From Sandaracinaceae bacterium (GTDB lineage Bacteria > Myxococcota_A > Polyangia > Polyangiales > Sandaracinaceae), in the NCBI GenBank assembly GCA_019637095.1, contig JAHBWG010000036.1, positions 1-64,000 of the forward strand: 64,000 nucleotides of DNA, in the 5' to 3' direction. Under the pieces are notes generated by a model, which was not told where the DNA came from, did not search any database, and saw only the letters and a program-made list of their open reading frames with translations. Positions 9,303-20,000 of the stretch are shown one piece after another; within the stretch, counting starts at the first letter, position 1, and each line of letters starts with the position of its first letter. The translations under genes and the position numbers were made by a program.

Positions 9303-9746
9303 ATGCGCTGCGAACCTCGAGGGCCGCTGCCCGACGTGCTCGACCCGAGCGAGGTGGCGCTGCTCTTCGACGCGGAGTGCGTGGTCTGCAGCGCCTGGGT
9401 GCACTTCGTCCTGAAGTGGGACGCGCGAGCGACGTTGCGGATCGGCGCGGTGCAGTCCGAGGCGGGGCGCGCGCTGCTCGAGTACGCGGGCCTCGACCCG
9501 GACGACGTCGACACGATGCTGCTCGTCGAGCGCGGGGTGCCGTGGGCGAAGTCCGACGCGTTCCTGCGCGCGTGCCGCTACTTCCGCTACCCGATGCGGC
9601 TCGCGCGGATCGCGTACGTCTTGCCGCGGTTCCTGCGCGACTGGCTGTACGACCGCGTCGCGAAGAACCGCTACACCCTGTTCGGCAAGAAGGAGCTCTG
9701 CCTGATCCCGGATCCGAGCGCGCGCGCCCGCTTCCTCGAGGGCTGA
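9303..9746 (+). CDS. DCC-family (DUF393/YuxK-like) thiol-disulfide oxidoreductase
   Basis: 147 residues. It carries the family hallmark DAECVVCS: Asp-x-x-Cys-x-x-Cys at about residues 24-30, inside a thioredoxin-like beta strand (VALLFDAECVVC). Conserved downstream features include SDAFLRACRY and a C-terminal WLYDRVAKNRYTLFG segment. Family members are predicted redox proteins with poorly defined partners. It starts with ATG 17 bases after the Hsp70-like gene, so the two are probably co-transcribed. A link between this oxidoreductase and the reduced Hsp70 is suggested only by adjacency. Confidence 0.85.
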   Translation: MRCEPRGPLPDVLDPSEVALLFDAECVVCSAWVHFVLKWDARATLRIGAVQSEAGRALLEYAGLDPDDVDTMLLVERGVPWAKSDAFLRACRYFRYPMRLARIAYVLPRFLRDWLYDRVAKNRYTLFGKKELCLIPDPSARARFLEG

Positions 9747-9759
9747 GCCGCGCGCGCGA

Positions 9760-10317
9760 TCAAGGGCGCGGGCGAGGCCGCGGGGCGGCGGCCTTCGCTC
9801 GCACCCGCGCGGGGACTCCGACGGCGGTGGCGCCGTCGGGGACGTCGTCGATCACCACCGCGTTGGCGCCGATCTTCGCGTGGTCGCCGATCCGCACGCC
9901 GCCGAGGATCTTGGCGCCGGCGCCGACGTCGACGTTGCCGCCGATCGTGGGGAGGCCGGGCCGGGGGCCGTAGCCCACGGTCACCTGCTGCAACAGCAGG
10001 CAGTTCGGCCCGATCACGGCGTCCGGGTGGACGACGACGCCGTTCGGGTGCGGCATCACGAGACCGCCCGCGATCGTGGCGTTCACCGGGATGTCCGCGC
10101 CCGTCACCATCGACCAGAAGCGGTGCTCGGCGACCGCGTACGCCCGGCGCGCGCGGCCGAGGGGACCGCGCGCGTCACGGGCCGCCTGGTACAGCCGGAT
10201 CGCGCGCAGGAGACGGCGCGAGGGCACCCACGACGACGAGCCGACGGCCTCCCGCGACCAGTCGGGGATCGTGGCCGAGACCTCGGGGGGCTGGTCGTGT
10301 CCGGGCAACGAGCGCAA
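9760..10317 (-). CDS. Serine-acetyltransferase-like hexapeptide-repeat acyltransferase
   Basis: About 185 residues ending in a left-handed beta-helix. The hexapeptide pattern is clear in IAGGLVMPHPNGVVVHPDA, then IGPNCLLLQQVTVG, GNVDVGAGAKILGG and IGANAVVIDDVPDGATAVG. The active-site His is in MPHPNG. This subtype of CysE-related enzyme is common in exopolysaccharide loci, where it probably O- or N-acetylates a sugar, though serine acetylation cannot be excluded. The start is unresolved: TTG 10317, TTG 10308 and GTG 10227 are all in frame, none with a good ribosome site. I take the longer form because the SSSWVPSRRLLRAIRLYQ stretch looks conserved. It is divergent from the GT2 gene at 10489. 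Confidence 0.75.
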   Translation of the reverse strand: MRSLPGHDQPPEVSATIPDWSREAVGSSSWVPSRRLLRAIRLYQAARDARGPLGRARRAYAVAEHRFWSMVTGADIPVNATIAGGLVMPHPNGVVVHPDAVIGPNCLLLQQVTVGYGPRPGLPTIGGNVDVGAGAKILGGVRIGDHAKIGANAVVIDDVPDGATAVGVPARVRAKAAAPRPRPRP

Positions 10318-10488
10318 TGTGACACGCGGTGGCCGCCCGAGCCGCTCCCGCGCGTGATCGTGCGCACCTTGAGCGAGTCGGCCGCGTCTGCCAAGGTAGC
10401 GCGCCTCGAGCGTCCCTCCCCGCCGCGACGAGACGTCGCGCCGCCGGGATCGGTCGGAGCCGGGCCTCTGGCCGAGCGAGCGACACCC

Positions 10489-11511
10489 ATGGAACCGATC
10501 GAACTCTCCATCGTCATCCTCTCCTGGAACACGCTCGAGCTGACGCGGGCGTGTCTGCGCTCGCTGCGCGAGGACACCACGCGCCACGCGCGCGAGGTCA
10601 TCGTCATCGACAACGCGAGCCACGACGGTTCCGCCGAGATGATCGAGTCGGAGTTCCCGGAGGTGCGGCTGGTCGTGAACCCCGAGAACCGCCTCTACGC
10701 CGCCGCCAACAACCAGGGCGCGCGCCGCAGCCGCGGCCGCCTCCTGTGCCTGATGAACTCGGACATCGAGGTGCGGCCGGGCGCGCTCGATCGGCTCGTC
10801 GACTTCCTCGACGCGCACCCCGACTACGGCGCGGTGAGCCCGAAGCTGCTGAACCCCGACGGAACGGTCCAGCCCGCGTGCTGTCGCTTCCCGACGCTCG
10901 CCGACCCGGTCGCCGACTCGACGTTCGCCGGCGGGTTCCCGCCGGGGAGCTGGTTCATCGCGCGCCGCGCGATGGCGGACTTCGATCACCTCACGAGCCG
11001 TGACGTGGACCAGCCGCCCGCCGCCTGCTTCCTGATGCGGCGCGAGGAGTACCTCTCGATGGGCGGCTTCGACGAGGAGCTGAGCCTCTACTTCAACGAC
11101 GTCGATCTGTGCCTTCGGCTGTGGCAGCGCGGGCGCAGGATCCGGTTCCTGGCCGAGGCGGAGGTGTTCCACCTCGGCGGCGCCTCGACCCGCGCGCTGC
11201 GCAACCGGGCCGTCAACCTGCTCTGGCTGCGCAACCGCGAGTCGTTCTTCGCGAAGCACTACCCGCGGGTGGGCAAGCCGTGGCTGCGCACCGTGCTCGC
11301 GCTCCACGGCACCGAGCTCCTCGCGCGGATCTCGCTCGGTCCACGCCCGTCCGCGCAGGCGCGGGCCGCGCAGCGAGAGGTCCTCGCGCAGCTCCGCGAG
11401 TGCGTCGCGCCGGCGACCGATCCGGGCTGGAGCGACCCCGACACGGTCCCCGAGACGGGCGGGCATCCGCCGAGCCGCGCCGCGGGCCCCTCCGAGCGCG
11501 GCGACGCGTAG
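10489..11511 (+). CDS. Glycosyltransferase family 2 (rhamnosyltransferase-like)
   Basis: 340 residues with a GT-A fold: IVILSWNTLELT at the N terminus, the nucleotide-binding VIVIDNASHDGS, the NSDIEV metal-binding region near residue 86, and LYFNDVDLCLRL supplying the acceptor-side acidic residues. No membrane segment is evident, so it is probably a cytoplasmic peripheral enzyme that adds one sugar to the lipid-linked repeat unit; donor and acceptor are unknown. Rhamnose is possible, since rmlBACD is in the same region. ATG 10489 is the only start that leaves the GT2 core intact without an odd N-terminal extension. The flippase gene begins 9 bases after its stop. Confidence 0.88.
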   Translation: MEPIELSIVILSWNTLELTRACLRSLREDTTRHAREVIVIDNASHDGSAEMIESEFPEVRLVVNPENRLYAAANNQGARRSRGRLLCLMNSDIEVRPGALDRLVDFLDAHPDYGAVSPKLLNPDGTVQPACCRFPTLADPVADSTFAGGFPPGSWFIARRAMADFDHLTSRDVDQPPAACFLMRREEYLSMGGFDEELSLYFNDVDLCLRLWQRGRRIRFLAEAEVFHLGGASTRALRNRAVNLLWLRNRESFFAKHYPRVGKPWLRTVLALHGTELLARISLGPRPSAQARAAQREVLAQLRECVAPATDPGWSDPDTVPETGGHPPSRAAGPSERGDA

Positions 11512-11520
11512 CGAGCCCGA

Positions 11521-13056
11521 GTGGACGAGCAGCCCGAGCAAACGACGCCCGGAGACGGCGCGCCGGCGGCGCCGGACGGACCGTCCGACGCGGGCGCCGA
11601 CGACGGCCTCGGCAAGAAGGCCCTGCGCAGCGGCGCGTGGGTCGCCCTCGGCTACGGCGGCGGCCAGATCCTGCGCTTCGGGGGGAACCTCGTCCTGACG
11701 CGCCTGCTCTTCGAAGAGGCGTTCGGGTTGATGGCGCTCATCGCCAGCGTGCTCGCGGGCCTCGAGCTCTTCTCCGACATCGGGGTCGGCCCGAGCATCA
11801 TCCAGAGCCCGCGCGAGGACCGCGGGTTCCTCGACACCGCGTTCACGATGCAGGCGGGCCGCGGGCTCGTGCTCTGGCTCGTCGGCTGCGCGCTCGCGAT
11901 CCCGCTCGCGAACCTCTACGAGGAGCCGTCGCTGACGTGGATGCTCCCCCTCTGCGCGCTGAGCGCGCTCGTCAACGGCCTGAGCTCGACCAAGCTCTTC
12001 ACGCTGAACCGCGCGCTCAGCCTCGGGCGCATCGAGGTCATCCAGATCGGCTCTCAGGCCGCGGGCATGATCACCATGGTCGTCTGGGCGCTGATCTCGC
12101 CGACCGTGGTCGCGCTCGTGTCGGGCACGCTCGTCTCGGGCGCGGTGAAGCTCGTGATGACGCACCTGTACCTGCCCGGCGCGAACAACCGGCTGCGCTG
12201 GGACCGCGAGGCGGCCAAGGAGCTCATCACCTTCGGGCGCTGGATCTTCGTGAGCACGCTCCTCACGTTCCTGGCGGGGCAGTCGGATCGGCTCGTCTTC
12301 GGCAAGCTCGTGCCGATGGATCGGCTCGGCGTCTACTCGATCGGGATGGCGCTCGCCACGCTCCCGAGCGACGTCGTCGCGCGGCTCGCGATGCAAGTCG
12401 TCTTTCCCCTCTACAGCCGCGTCCACGAGGGGGAGGGCTTCGGCGAGCTCTTCCAGAAGAGCCGCCTGCCGATCCTCGTCGGCGCGGGCTGGGCCTGCGC
12501 GGGGCTGATCGCGGGCGGGCCCGCCGCGGTGGAGTTCCTCTACGACGACCGCTACCAGGCGGCGGGGTGGGTGATCCAGCTGCTCGCGGCCGGCGCGTGG
12601 TTCACCGTGATGGGCTCGATCTACGGCTCCGTGCTGCTCGCCCAGGGGACGCCGCGCTACGTCAGCATGGGCGCGGCCGGCAAGCTCGCCGCGATGCTCG
12701 TGCTCATCCCTGCGGGGTTCTACCTCGGCGGCCGGTACGACGCGGACTGGGCGTTCGCCGGCGCCGTCGCCGGCTTCGCGCTCGCGGAGGTCGCGCGCTA
12801 CCTCGTGAGCATGATCGCGGCGCGCCCGCGGGTGGGCCGGCTCCGCTACGACCCGTGGCTCACGGTCGTGGTGCTCGGCGTCGGCGTCGGCGTCGCCGCG
12901 CTCGATCGCTTCGTCGCCGGGCTCGGCGTCCACGCGCTCTTGCGCGGGCTCCTCGTCGCGCTCGTCGTCACGCTGCTCTGGGCCCCGCTGGGGCGCCCGC
13001 ACGTGAAGGTGCTCGTGGAGAAGGTCCGCGGGCGCCTCGGGCGCCGCGCGGGGTGA
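11521..13056 (+). CDS. Wzx-type oligosaccharide flippase (MOP/PST family)
   Basis: 511 residues with about 12-14 predicted membrane helices after a short acidic N terminus. The pattern GKKALRSGAWVALGYGGGQ followed by LVLTRLLFEEAFGLMAL is typical of the polysaccharide transporter branch of the MOP superfamily. It should turn undecaprenyl-diphosphate-linked repeat units to the periplasmic face, upstream of the Wzy-like polymerase at 50572..52035. The start is GTG 11521, 9 bases after the preceding glycosyltransferase, which argues for one transcript. Its stop lies 3 bases from that of the convergent GT2 gene. Confidence 0.9.
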   Translation: MDEQPEQTTPGDGAPAAPDGPSDAGADDGLGKKALRSGAWVALGYGGGQILRFGGNLVLTRLLFEEAFGLMALIASVLAGLELFSDIGVGPSIIQSPREDRGFLDTAFTMQAGRGLVLWLVGCALAIPLANLYEEPSLTWMLPLCALSALVNGLSSTKLFTLNRALSLGRIEVIQIGSQAAGMITMVVWALISPTVVALVSGTLVSGAVKLVMTHLYLPGANNRLRWDREAAKELITFGRWIFVSTLLTFLAGQSDRLVFGKLVPMDRLGVYSIGMALATLPSDVVARLAMQVVFPLYSRVHEGEGFGELFQKSRLPILVGAGWACAGLIAGGPAAVEFLYDDRYQAAGWVIQLLAAGAWFTVMGSIYGSVLLAQGTPRYVSMGAAGKLAAMLVLIPAGFYLGGRYDADWAFAGAVAGFALAEVARYLVSMIAARPRVGRLRYDPWLTVVVLGVGVGVAALDRFVAGLGVHALLRGLLVALVVTLLWAPLGRPHVKVLVEKVRGRLGRRAG

Positions 13057-13059
13057 GCG

Positions 13060-14004
13060 TCAGGGGCGGCGCTCGACGAAGTTGTACTTCACGAAGTCCT
13101 TCAGGAAGCCGGCGGGATCGGGATCGCCCTTCTTCTGGAGCTTCGCGCGGACCTTGAAGCTCGCGAGCCCGACGGCGTGCGCGGCGTTCGCGGCCCAGGT
13201 GTACGCCGGGCCGTAGGTCTTCTTGAAGTAGTGCCGCCGGCTGTCGAACCAGTAACGCGGCATGGGGCGCGAGGTGTCCTTGAGCCCGGTCGAGCCGTGC
13301 CCGACGTGCGCGACGCGGCTCTCGACGACGTAGGCGGTCGCCCACCCGCGCAGGCGCGCGCGACGGCACAGATCCGTCTCCTCGAAGTAGAGGAAGAAGG
13401 TCTCGTCGAAGAGGCCGACCGACTCGAGCACCTCGCGGCGGATCATCATCGAGGCGCCCGCGAGCCAGTCGACGCGTCGCGTCGCGGTGGGCATCGGGCG
13501 GATCGGGACCTCGCGCTCGGGCAGGAGCCGCTCGAGCGCCCCGAGGCGGAACGCGCCGATCGCCTCGCTCGCGAGCGTGGGGAAACGGAACGCGGTGAGG
13601 TGGGGCTCACCGTCGATCCCGTGGATGTAGCTGCCCGCGATGCCCACGTCGGGGTGCGCGTCGAGGTAGTCGACCAGCACGCGGATCGCGTCCTGGGCGG
13701 GGAACGCGTCCGAGTTGAGGAGGTAGACGTAGTCGGGCGGATCGTCCCCGGCGAGCGCGCGGCGGATCGCGTAGTTGTTCCCGAAGCCGAAGCCGCCGTT
13801 GTGCCCCGTCTGCATGACCTCGACGTGGTCGAAGTCCGCGCAAGCCGCGGCGAGCTTCGCCTCGCTCCCGTCCCGTGAGTCGTTGTCCACGACCGAGAGC
13901 CGGGAGCCGCCCTCGACGCGGGCGAGCGCAGGCAGCGCAGCGCGCACCGCGTCCAGCGTCATGTCCGCGGTCTTGTAGTTCAGGATGACGGCGAGGAGCT
14001 TCAT
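13060..14004 (-). CDS. Glycosyltransferase family 2
   Basis: 314 residues from ATG 14004, with GAGGG about 8 bases upstream. GT2 landmarks are LLAVILNYKT, VVDNDSRDGS, LLNSDAFP (the DxD-equivalent) and FLYFEETDLCRRARLRG. It resembles the rhamnosyl/galactosyltransferases of capsule clusters but donor and acceptor cannot be read from the sequence. It starts only 10 bases after the stop of the large PKS on the same strand, so it is probably co-transcribed with and possibly coupled to that gene. That is one of the few direct physical links between polyketide and glycan genes in the window. Confidence 0.88.
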   Translation of the reverse strand: MKLLAVILNYKTADMTLDAVRAALPALARVEGGSRLSVVDNDSRDGSEAKLAAACADFDHVEVMQTGHNGGFGFGNNYAIRRALAGDDPPDYVYLLNSDAFPAQDAIRVLVDYLDAHPDVGIAGSYIHGIDGEPHLTAFRFPTLASEAIGAFRLGALERLLPEREVPIRPMPTATRRVDWLAGASMMIRREVLESVGLFDETFFLYFEETDLCRRARLRGWATAYVVESRVAHVGHGSTGLKDTSRPMPRYWFDSRRHYFKKTYGPAYTWAANAAHAVGLASFKVRAKLQKKGDPDPAGFLKDFVKYNFVERRP

Positions 14005-14014
14005 CGTCGGACCC

Positions 14015-17000
14015 TCACTCGGCGGCGCGCGCGCGCTCGCGGGCTCGCGCACGCAGCTCGTTCTCCGCCCCCTCGATCACCGCGCGCAGGCGGCCCGCGA
14101 GGACGCGGACGTTCGGCTCGAGGACCATCGAGTCGTGATCGCCCGGCACCTCGAACACGTCGAGGTGCCCGACGTACGGCGTCCAGCCGTTGTCCTCGAA
14201 GACGTAGCCGCGCTCGTAGTCGAGCTTGCGACCGTTGCCGAGGTCGAACGCCACCTCGAGCTTGGGGCGGAAGAGCGTGACGGCGCCGGGCCACGGGCGC
14301 AGCGCGTAGCGGCCGAGCGCGCGCCGGAACGCCGCCTCGATCGCCTCGTCGTGGAAGACGTCGGCGCCCCGATCCGGCTCGGCGTCGTCGAAGCGCGCGC
14401 GGAGCTTGCCGAGCTCCCAGTTCCACCGGTTCACCGCCCACTCCGAGACGTAGGCGGGGCCCTTCTGTCCGAGCTGCTGGAACTGGATGAGCGCGCGATC
14501 GCGCATCGAGAGCCGCGGCGGCGGCGACGGCAGCGGCGTGTCGAGGAACACGAGCCGCGCGACCTCCTCGCCCGCCGCGCGGAGCTGCTGCGCGATCTCG
14601 TACGCGGTGATCCCGCCACCCGAGAAGCCGCCGAGGAGGTACGGGCCGTGCGGCTGCACCGCGCGCATCTCGGCGATGTACGCCTCGGCCATCTCCTCGA
14701 ACGTCTCGTGCGGCGGCTGGTCCCCGTACAGCCCGCGCGCTTGCAGGCCGTAGAACCGCCGGTCCATGCCGACGAGGTGCGCGAGGTGCCGCAGGTTCAG
14801 CACGTTGCCGAACATCCCGGCGACGAGGAAGAACGGCGTCTTGGGCCCGCCCTCGCCGGGGTGCATCGCCACGAGGTGGGTGAAGCGGGTGCGGGGGGCC
14901 TCGCGCTTGGGCGCGCTCGCGCCTTCGCCGCCGATCCGCGCCTTGATGAGCTCGGCGCACCGGCTCACCGTCGGCGCCTCGAAGAGCACCGAGATCGGGA
15001 ACTCCACCTCGTACGCCTTCTTCACCTTCGCGAAGAGGCGCACCGCGATGAGCGAGTGCCCGCCGAGGTCGAAGAAGCTGTCCTCGACGCCGATCGCGTC
15101 GACGCCGAGCAGCTCCTGCCAGAACCCGACGAGCGTCCGCTCGACCTCGTCGCGCGCCTCGACGTACTCGCTGTCGAGGTCGGGGCGCGCGAGCTTGATC
15201 CCCTCGCCGCCGCGCGCGCTCGGGAGCGCGAGCGCGGCTTGCGCCACGAGCCCGTCGAGGTCGAGCGAGCTGACGAAGACCTCGGGGAGCCGCGGCCCGG
15301 CGAGCACGCGGGCGAGCGCGTCGCGCCCCTCGTCCGGCAGGATGCCGTTCGTGAGGTTGCGCGCGAGCTGGACCTCGGCCGGCGAGGGCTCGCGTGCCGC
15401 GTCCTCGCTCGCGTCGAGCTCGACGTCCCGCGCGGACGGGCGGCTCTTCACCGCGAAGTCCACGTCGCCCGCCATCTTGCGCAGCGCGAGCCGATCCACC
15501 TCGAGCACGACGCGCCCGCTCTCCGGGTCCGCGAGCGTCACGTCGAAGTAGACGAAGTCGGCGTCGTCGGCGTTGCCGTCGTGGCCGCGCACCCAGCTCA
15601 CCACCGAGGGGGGCAAGTCGCCGTGCACGCGTACACGCTCGTAGCCGACGGGCACCCAGAGGTGATCCGCGGCGTAGCCCTCGATGAGCTCCATCGCCCA
15701 GCCCGTGGCGATGTCGAGCAGGGCAGGGTGCAGGCCGTACGCCGCGACCTCACCCGCGTGCGCGGCGGCGAGCGAGAGGCGGGCGAAGGCCTCGCCGTCG
15801 CCGAAGCCGCCAGAGCGCAGCACGCGCCAGCGCGGGCCGAAGCGCAGGTGCCGCTCCTGCGGCGTGACGATGGCGCTCGGATCCGGGGCGCTCGGATCGA
15901 GCGTGAGGGCCCGTCGCGCGCAGCGGCGCTCGATCGCGGCGACGTCGAGCGGCGCCGGCGCGGCGAGCTCGCCGAGCGCGAGGTGCGCTTGCGCGTGCAC
16001 CTCCCAGCCGCGCCGGCCGTCGAGGTCGACCTCGCCGCCGACCTCTAGCGCGTAGCCCCGCGCGGTCGGGCGCAACGCGACGCGGATCTCGCGGCGCGCG
16101 TCGTCGGCGACCGCGAGCGGCCGGATGAAGAAGAGATCCTCGATCTCGAACGGCCCGCGCTCGCCGTTGGCGCGGAGCGCGGCGCGCGCGAGCTCGAGGT
16201 AGCCGGTGCCCGGGACGAGCGCGTGGCCGGCCTTCGTGCGGTGCTCGTCGAGGAGCCAGTGCGTCGCGGGCGACAGGACGCCGCTCAAGAGCGTCTGGCC
16301 GCGCCCGTCGGCGACGCGCGCCGTCAAGACGGCGTGCCCCGGTTGCTCGCCGACGGGGGTCCCCGCGGCGGGCCGATCGGTGTCGAGCTGCGCGGCGGCC
16401 ATGCCGACCTCCGCCCAGAGCCCCCAGTGGACCGAGACGACCCGCGTCGCCTCGCTCGCGCGGCTCTGCGCGTACGCGTCGAGGAACGCGTTGGCGGCGA
16501 CGTAGTCGACCTGACCCGCCGGCGCCGTCGCCGTCGAGGTCGAGCTGAACAACACGAGGAAGTCGAGCGGCGGCTCGGACGCGAACACCTCCGAGAGCAC
16601 GAGCGTGCCCTGGATCTTCGGGGTGAAGACGTCCTCGACCTGCTCCTGGGTCTTGAGCGCGATCAGCTCGTCGGCGACGACGCCCGCGGTGTGCAAGACG
16701 CCTTGCACTGGCCCGAAGCGCTCGCGTGCCTCGGCGACGGCCTCGCGCAGCTCGAGCACGTTGGTGACGTCGGCCGCGACCACCATCACCTCGCCGCCCG
16801 CCTCCTCCACGTCGAGGAGGCGCCGCAGGCGCTTGCTCGTCCGGTCCTCCGGCCCGTGCTGGCGCATCCACTCGGCCCACTGCGCGCGCGGCGGGACGGG
16901 GGAGCGGCTCAGGAGCACGAGCTTGGCCTTCGCCTCGCGGGCGAGCCACTCCGCGAACGTGAGGCCGAGGCCGCCGAGGCCGCCGGTGATCAGGTAGCAG

Positions 17001-20000
17001 CCGCCCTGGCGCAGCGGCGGGCGCGCCGCGGGGGGCAGGGCGGTCGCGTCGAGCATCTGTTCGAAGCGCTTGGGCCCGCGCCACGCGACGAGCGCGCTCT
17101 TGGGCGGCGAGCGCAGCTCCTCCTCGAGCCGGTCGACGAGCGCGTCGAGCTCCTGCTCCACGCGGCGCCGTCCGCTGAACGGATCGACGATCGCCATGCG
17201 CAGCGTCCCGCCGAAGAGGCGCTCGCTCTGTCGAGGTAGCTCCACGTCGACGAGGCTCGCGGTCACGCCCTCGAGCTCGCGCGGGACGACCTTCACCGGC
17301 CCGAGCGCCGTCGCCTTGTCGGGGTAGGCCACCGGCTCTCCGTCGACCTGCATCAGCCCGTTGAGGATCACGCTGAGGTGCAGGGGGCCGGGCACGCTCT
17401 CGTCGGCGAGCGCCTGCGCGAGGAAGAACAGGCTGAAGAAGCCGCGCTCCTGGTGGTGGTGGAACAGGCTCGAGCCCGGGCGGAAGGTCTCCTTGGCCTC
17501 GAGCAGCCACAGGTGGACGACGCGGTCCGGCGTCGCGCCGGCGGCGACGAGGTCGCGCACGAGCGCCGCGTAGCCCTCCTTGCCGCGCTCGGGGCTGAGC
17601 GAGAACTCGCGCTCGCCGCGCTGGAGGTAGGCGTCGCCCTCGTAGACCGCGACGACCCGATCCCCGCTCGCCTCGAGGCGCTCCTTGAGGCGCTTGCCGA
17701 CGCCGGCCTGATCCATGAAGAGCAGCCACGTGTGCGGCTCGCCACGGCGCGGGTCGGTGAGCGCGGGCTTCCAGATCGGCCGCCAGCCCCAGCGCTCGAC
17801 GTCGGGGATCTTCACGAGGTCGGTGCCCGGGTCGGCGACCTGGACCTTGCCCGGCTCGATGAAGAAGTACTTGTGGTTCCACGCGTACGTCGGGAGCTCG
17901 ACGCGCACGTGCGCCTCGCCTGGCCACAGCGCGTCGACGTCGAACGTGCCCCCGCTCGCCCAGATGCGGCCGAGGCACGCGGTGAAGAACGCCTGGTCGT
18001 CGACCGCCTCGTCGCGGTGCCGGATCGACGACAACGCGTTGTGCGTGCCCTTGCGGTAGTCGGGGTGGGCGCGCACGAGGCTGCTGAGCGCGCGCCCGGG
18101 GCCGCACTCGATCAGCACGCGGTTCTGGCCCGCGAGGAGCGTCGCGACGTCGTCGGCGAAGCGCACCGTGCTGCGCAGGTGCTTCACCCAGTACTCGGGG
18201 CTCGTGGCCTGCGCGTCGGTGATCCAGGTCCCGGTCACGTTGCACAGGAACGGCACGGTGGGCTTCGTGAGGCGGATCGAGCGGAGGTAGGCGCCGAACT
18301 CGTCGAGGATCGGATCGAGCAAGCGCGAGTGCGCGGCGGTCGGGATCGCGAGGCGCTTGGCCTCGACCTCCTCCATCGTCGCGAGCCGCGCCGCGAGCGC
18401 GTCGATCGCGGCGGGCGGTCCGCTCACCACGGTCGCGTCGGGGGCGTTGAGCACGGCGAGGTCGAGCGCGTCGCCGAGGAGCGGCGCGACGGCGTCGGCG
18501 GGCAGGTTCACGCTCAGCATCGCGCCCTCGGCCGTCTTCTCGAAGAGCCGGCCGCGCAGGACCACGAGGCCGAGGCAGTCCTCGAAGCTCATCACGCCCG
18601 CGAGGTGGGCGGCGGTGTTCTGCCCGAGGCTGTGGCCGAGCAGCGCCTGCGGGCGCACGCCCCAGGACTCGAACAGCCGCGCCATCGCGACGCTCGTGAG
18701 GAAGATCGCCGGGAGCTGGCTCGGCATCCGGTCGAGCTCGGCGTTGGCCGCGTCGACCGCGTCGGGCGCGGCGAACAGCAGCGGCTCGAGGTCGATCCCG
18801 TGCCGCTCGCGCAGGAGCGCGAGGCCGCGGTCGAGGTGCTCGCGGAACACCGGCTCGTGCGCGTGCAGGTCGATCGCCATCCGCGGGTACTGCGCGCCGC
18901 CGCCGGGGAGCAGGAACACCGTCGAGGCGCGCTCGGGCGCCGTGTGCGTGAAGACGCGCCGCGGATCCTGCTCCTCGAGCAGGCGCGCCGCCTCCTCGAC
19001 GCTCGCCGCCGCCACGACGCGCCGCCGCTCGAACGCGCGCCGCCCGTGGTGGAGCGTCCACGCGACGTCGCCGAGGTTCGCGTCCGGGTGCTCGCGCAGG
19101 TACGCGGCGAGGTTGGCCGTGTTGCCGTCGAGGCTCGGGCCGCTCTTGGCCGAGATCATGAGGAGCGAGAAGCGCCGGGTCGGCTCGTCGCCGGGCGCGA
19201 GGCCGGGCGGCTCCTGCAAGACGACGAACCCGTTCGTGCCGCCGACGCCCAGCGAGTTCACGCCGGCGCGCCGCGGGTGCTCGCTCGGCGCGGGCCAAGG
19301 CGTAGCGCGATCGTTGACGACGAACGGGGAGCTCGCGAAGTCGATCGTGGCGTTCGGCTTCTCGTAGCCGAGGCTCGGCGGGAACGTCGCGTTCTCGAGC
19401 GCGAGCGTCGCCTTGATCAGCGAGGCCACGCCCGCGGCGGTGTCGAGGTGGCCGATGTTCGTCTTGACCGACCCGATGCGGCAGAAGCCGCGGTCCTGGG
19501 TCCCGGTGCGGAACGCCTGCGTGAGCGCCTCGATCTCGATCGGGTCGCCGAGATAGGTGCCGGTCCCGTGGCACTCGACGTAGCCGATCGTGCGCGGATC
19601 GATCTGGCCGACGCCGAACGCCTCGACCATGCACGTCGCCTGGCCGTCGACGCTCGGCGCGAGGTAGTTCACCTTCGTCGAGCCGTCGTTGTTGATCGCC
19701 GAGCCGCGGATCACCGCGTGGATCACGTCGCCGTCGTCGAGCGCGTCCTCGAGGCGGCGCAGCGCGACCACGCCCGCGCCCGAGCCGAACACCGTCCCCT
19801 GGGCGCGGTGATCGAACGCGTGGCAGTGCCCGTCGGGCGAGAGGATCTCGCCCTCTTCGTAGTGGTAGCCCTGCCGATGCGGCAGGAGCACCGTCACGCC
19901 GCCCGCGAGCGCGAGGTCGCACTCGCGCGCGAGCAGGCTCTGCGCCGCGACGTGCACCGCCACGAGCGAGGTGGAGCAGGCCGTCTGGATCCCGACCGCG

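Noticed and set aside
10318-13002. Upstream extension of the acyltransferase frame to a 1080-residue protein
   Set aside because: It would run antisense through a GT2 and a flippase with clear motifs; the extension is a composition artefact.
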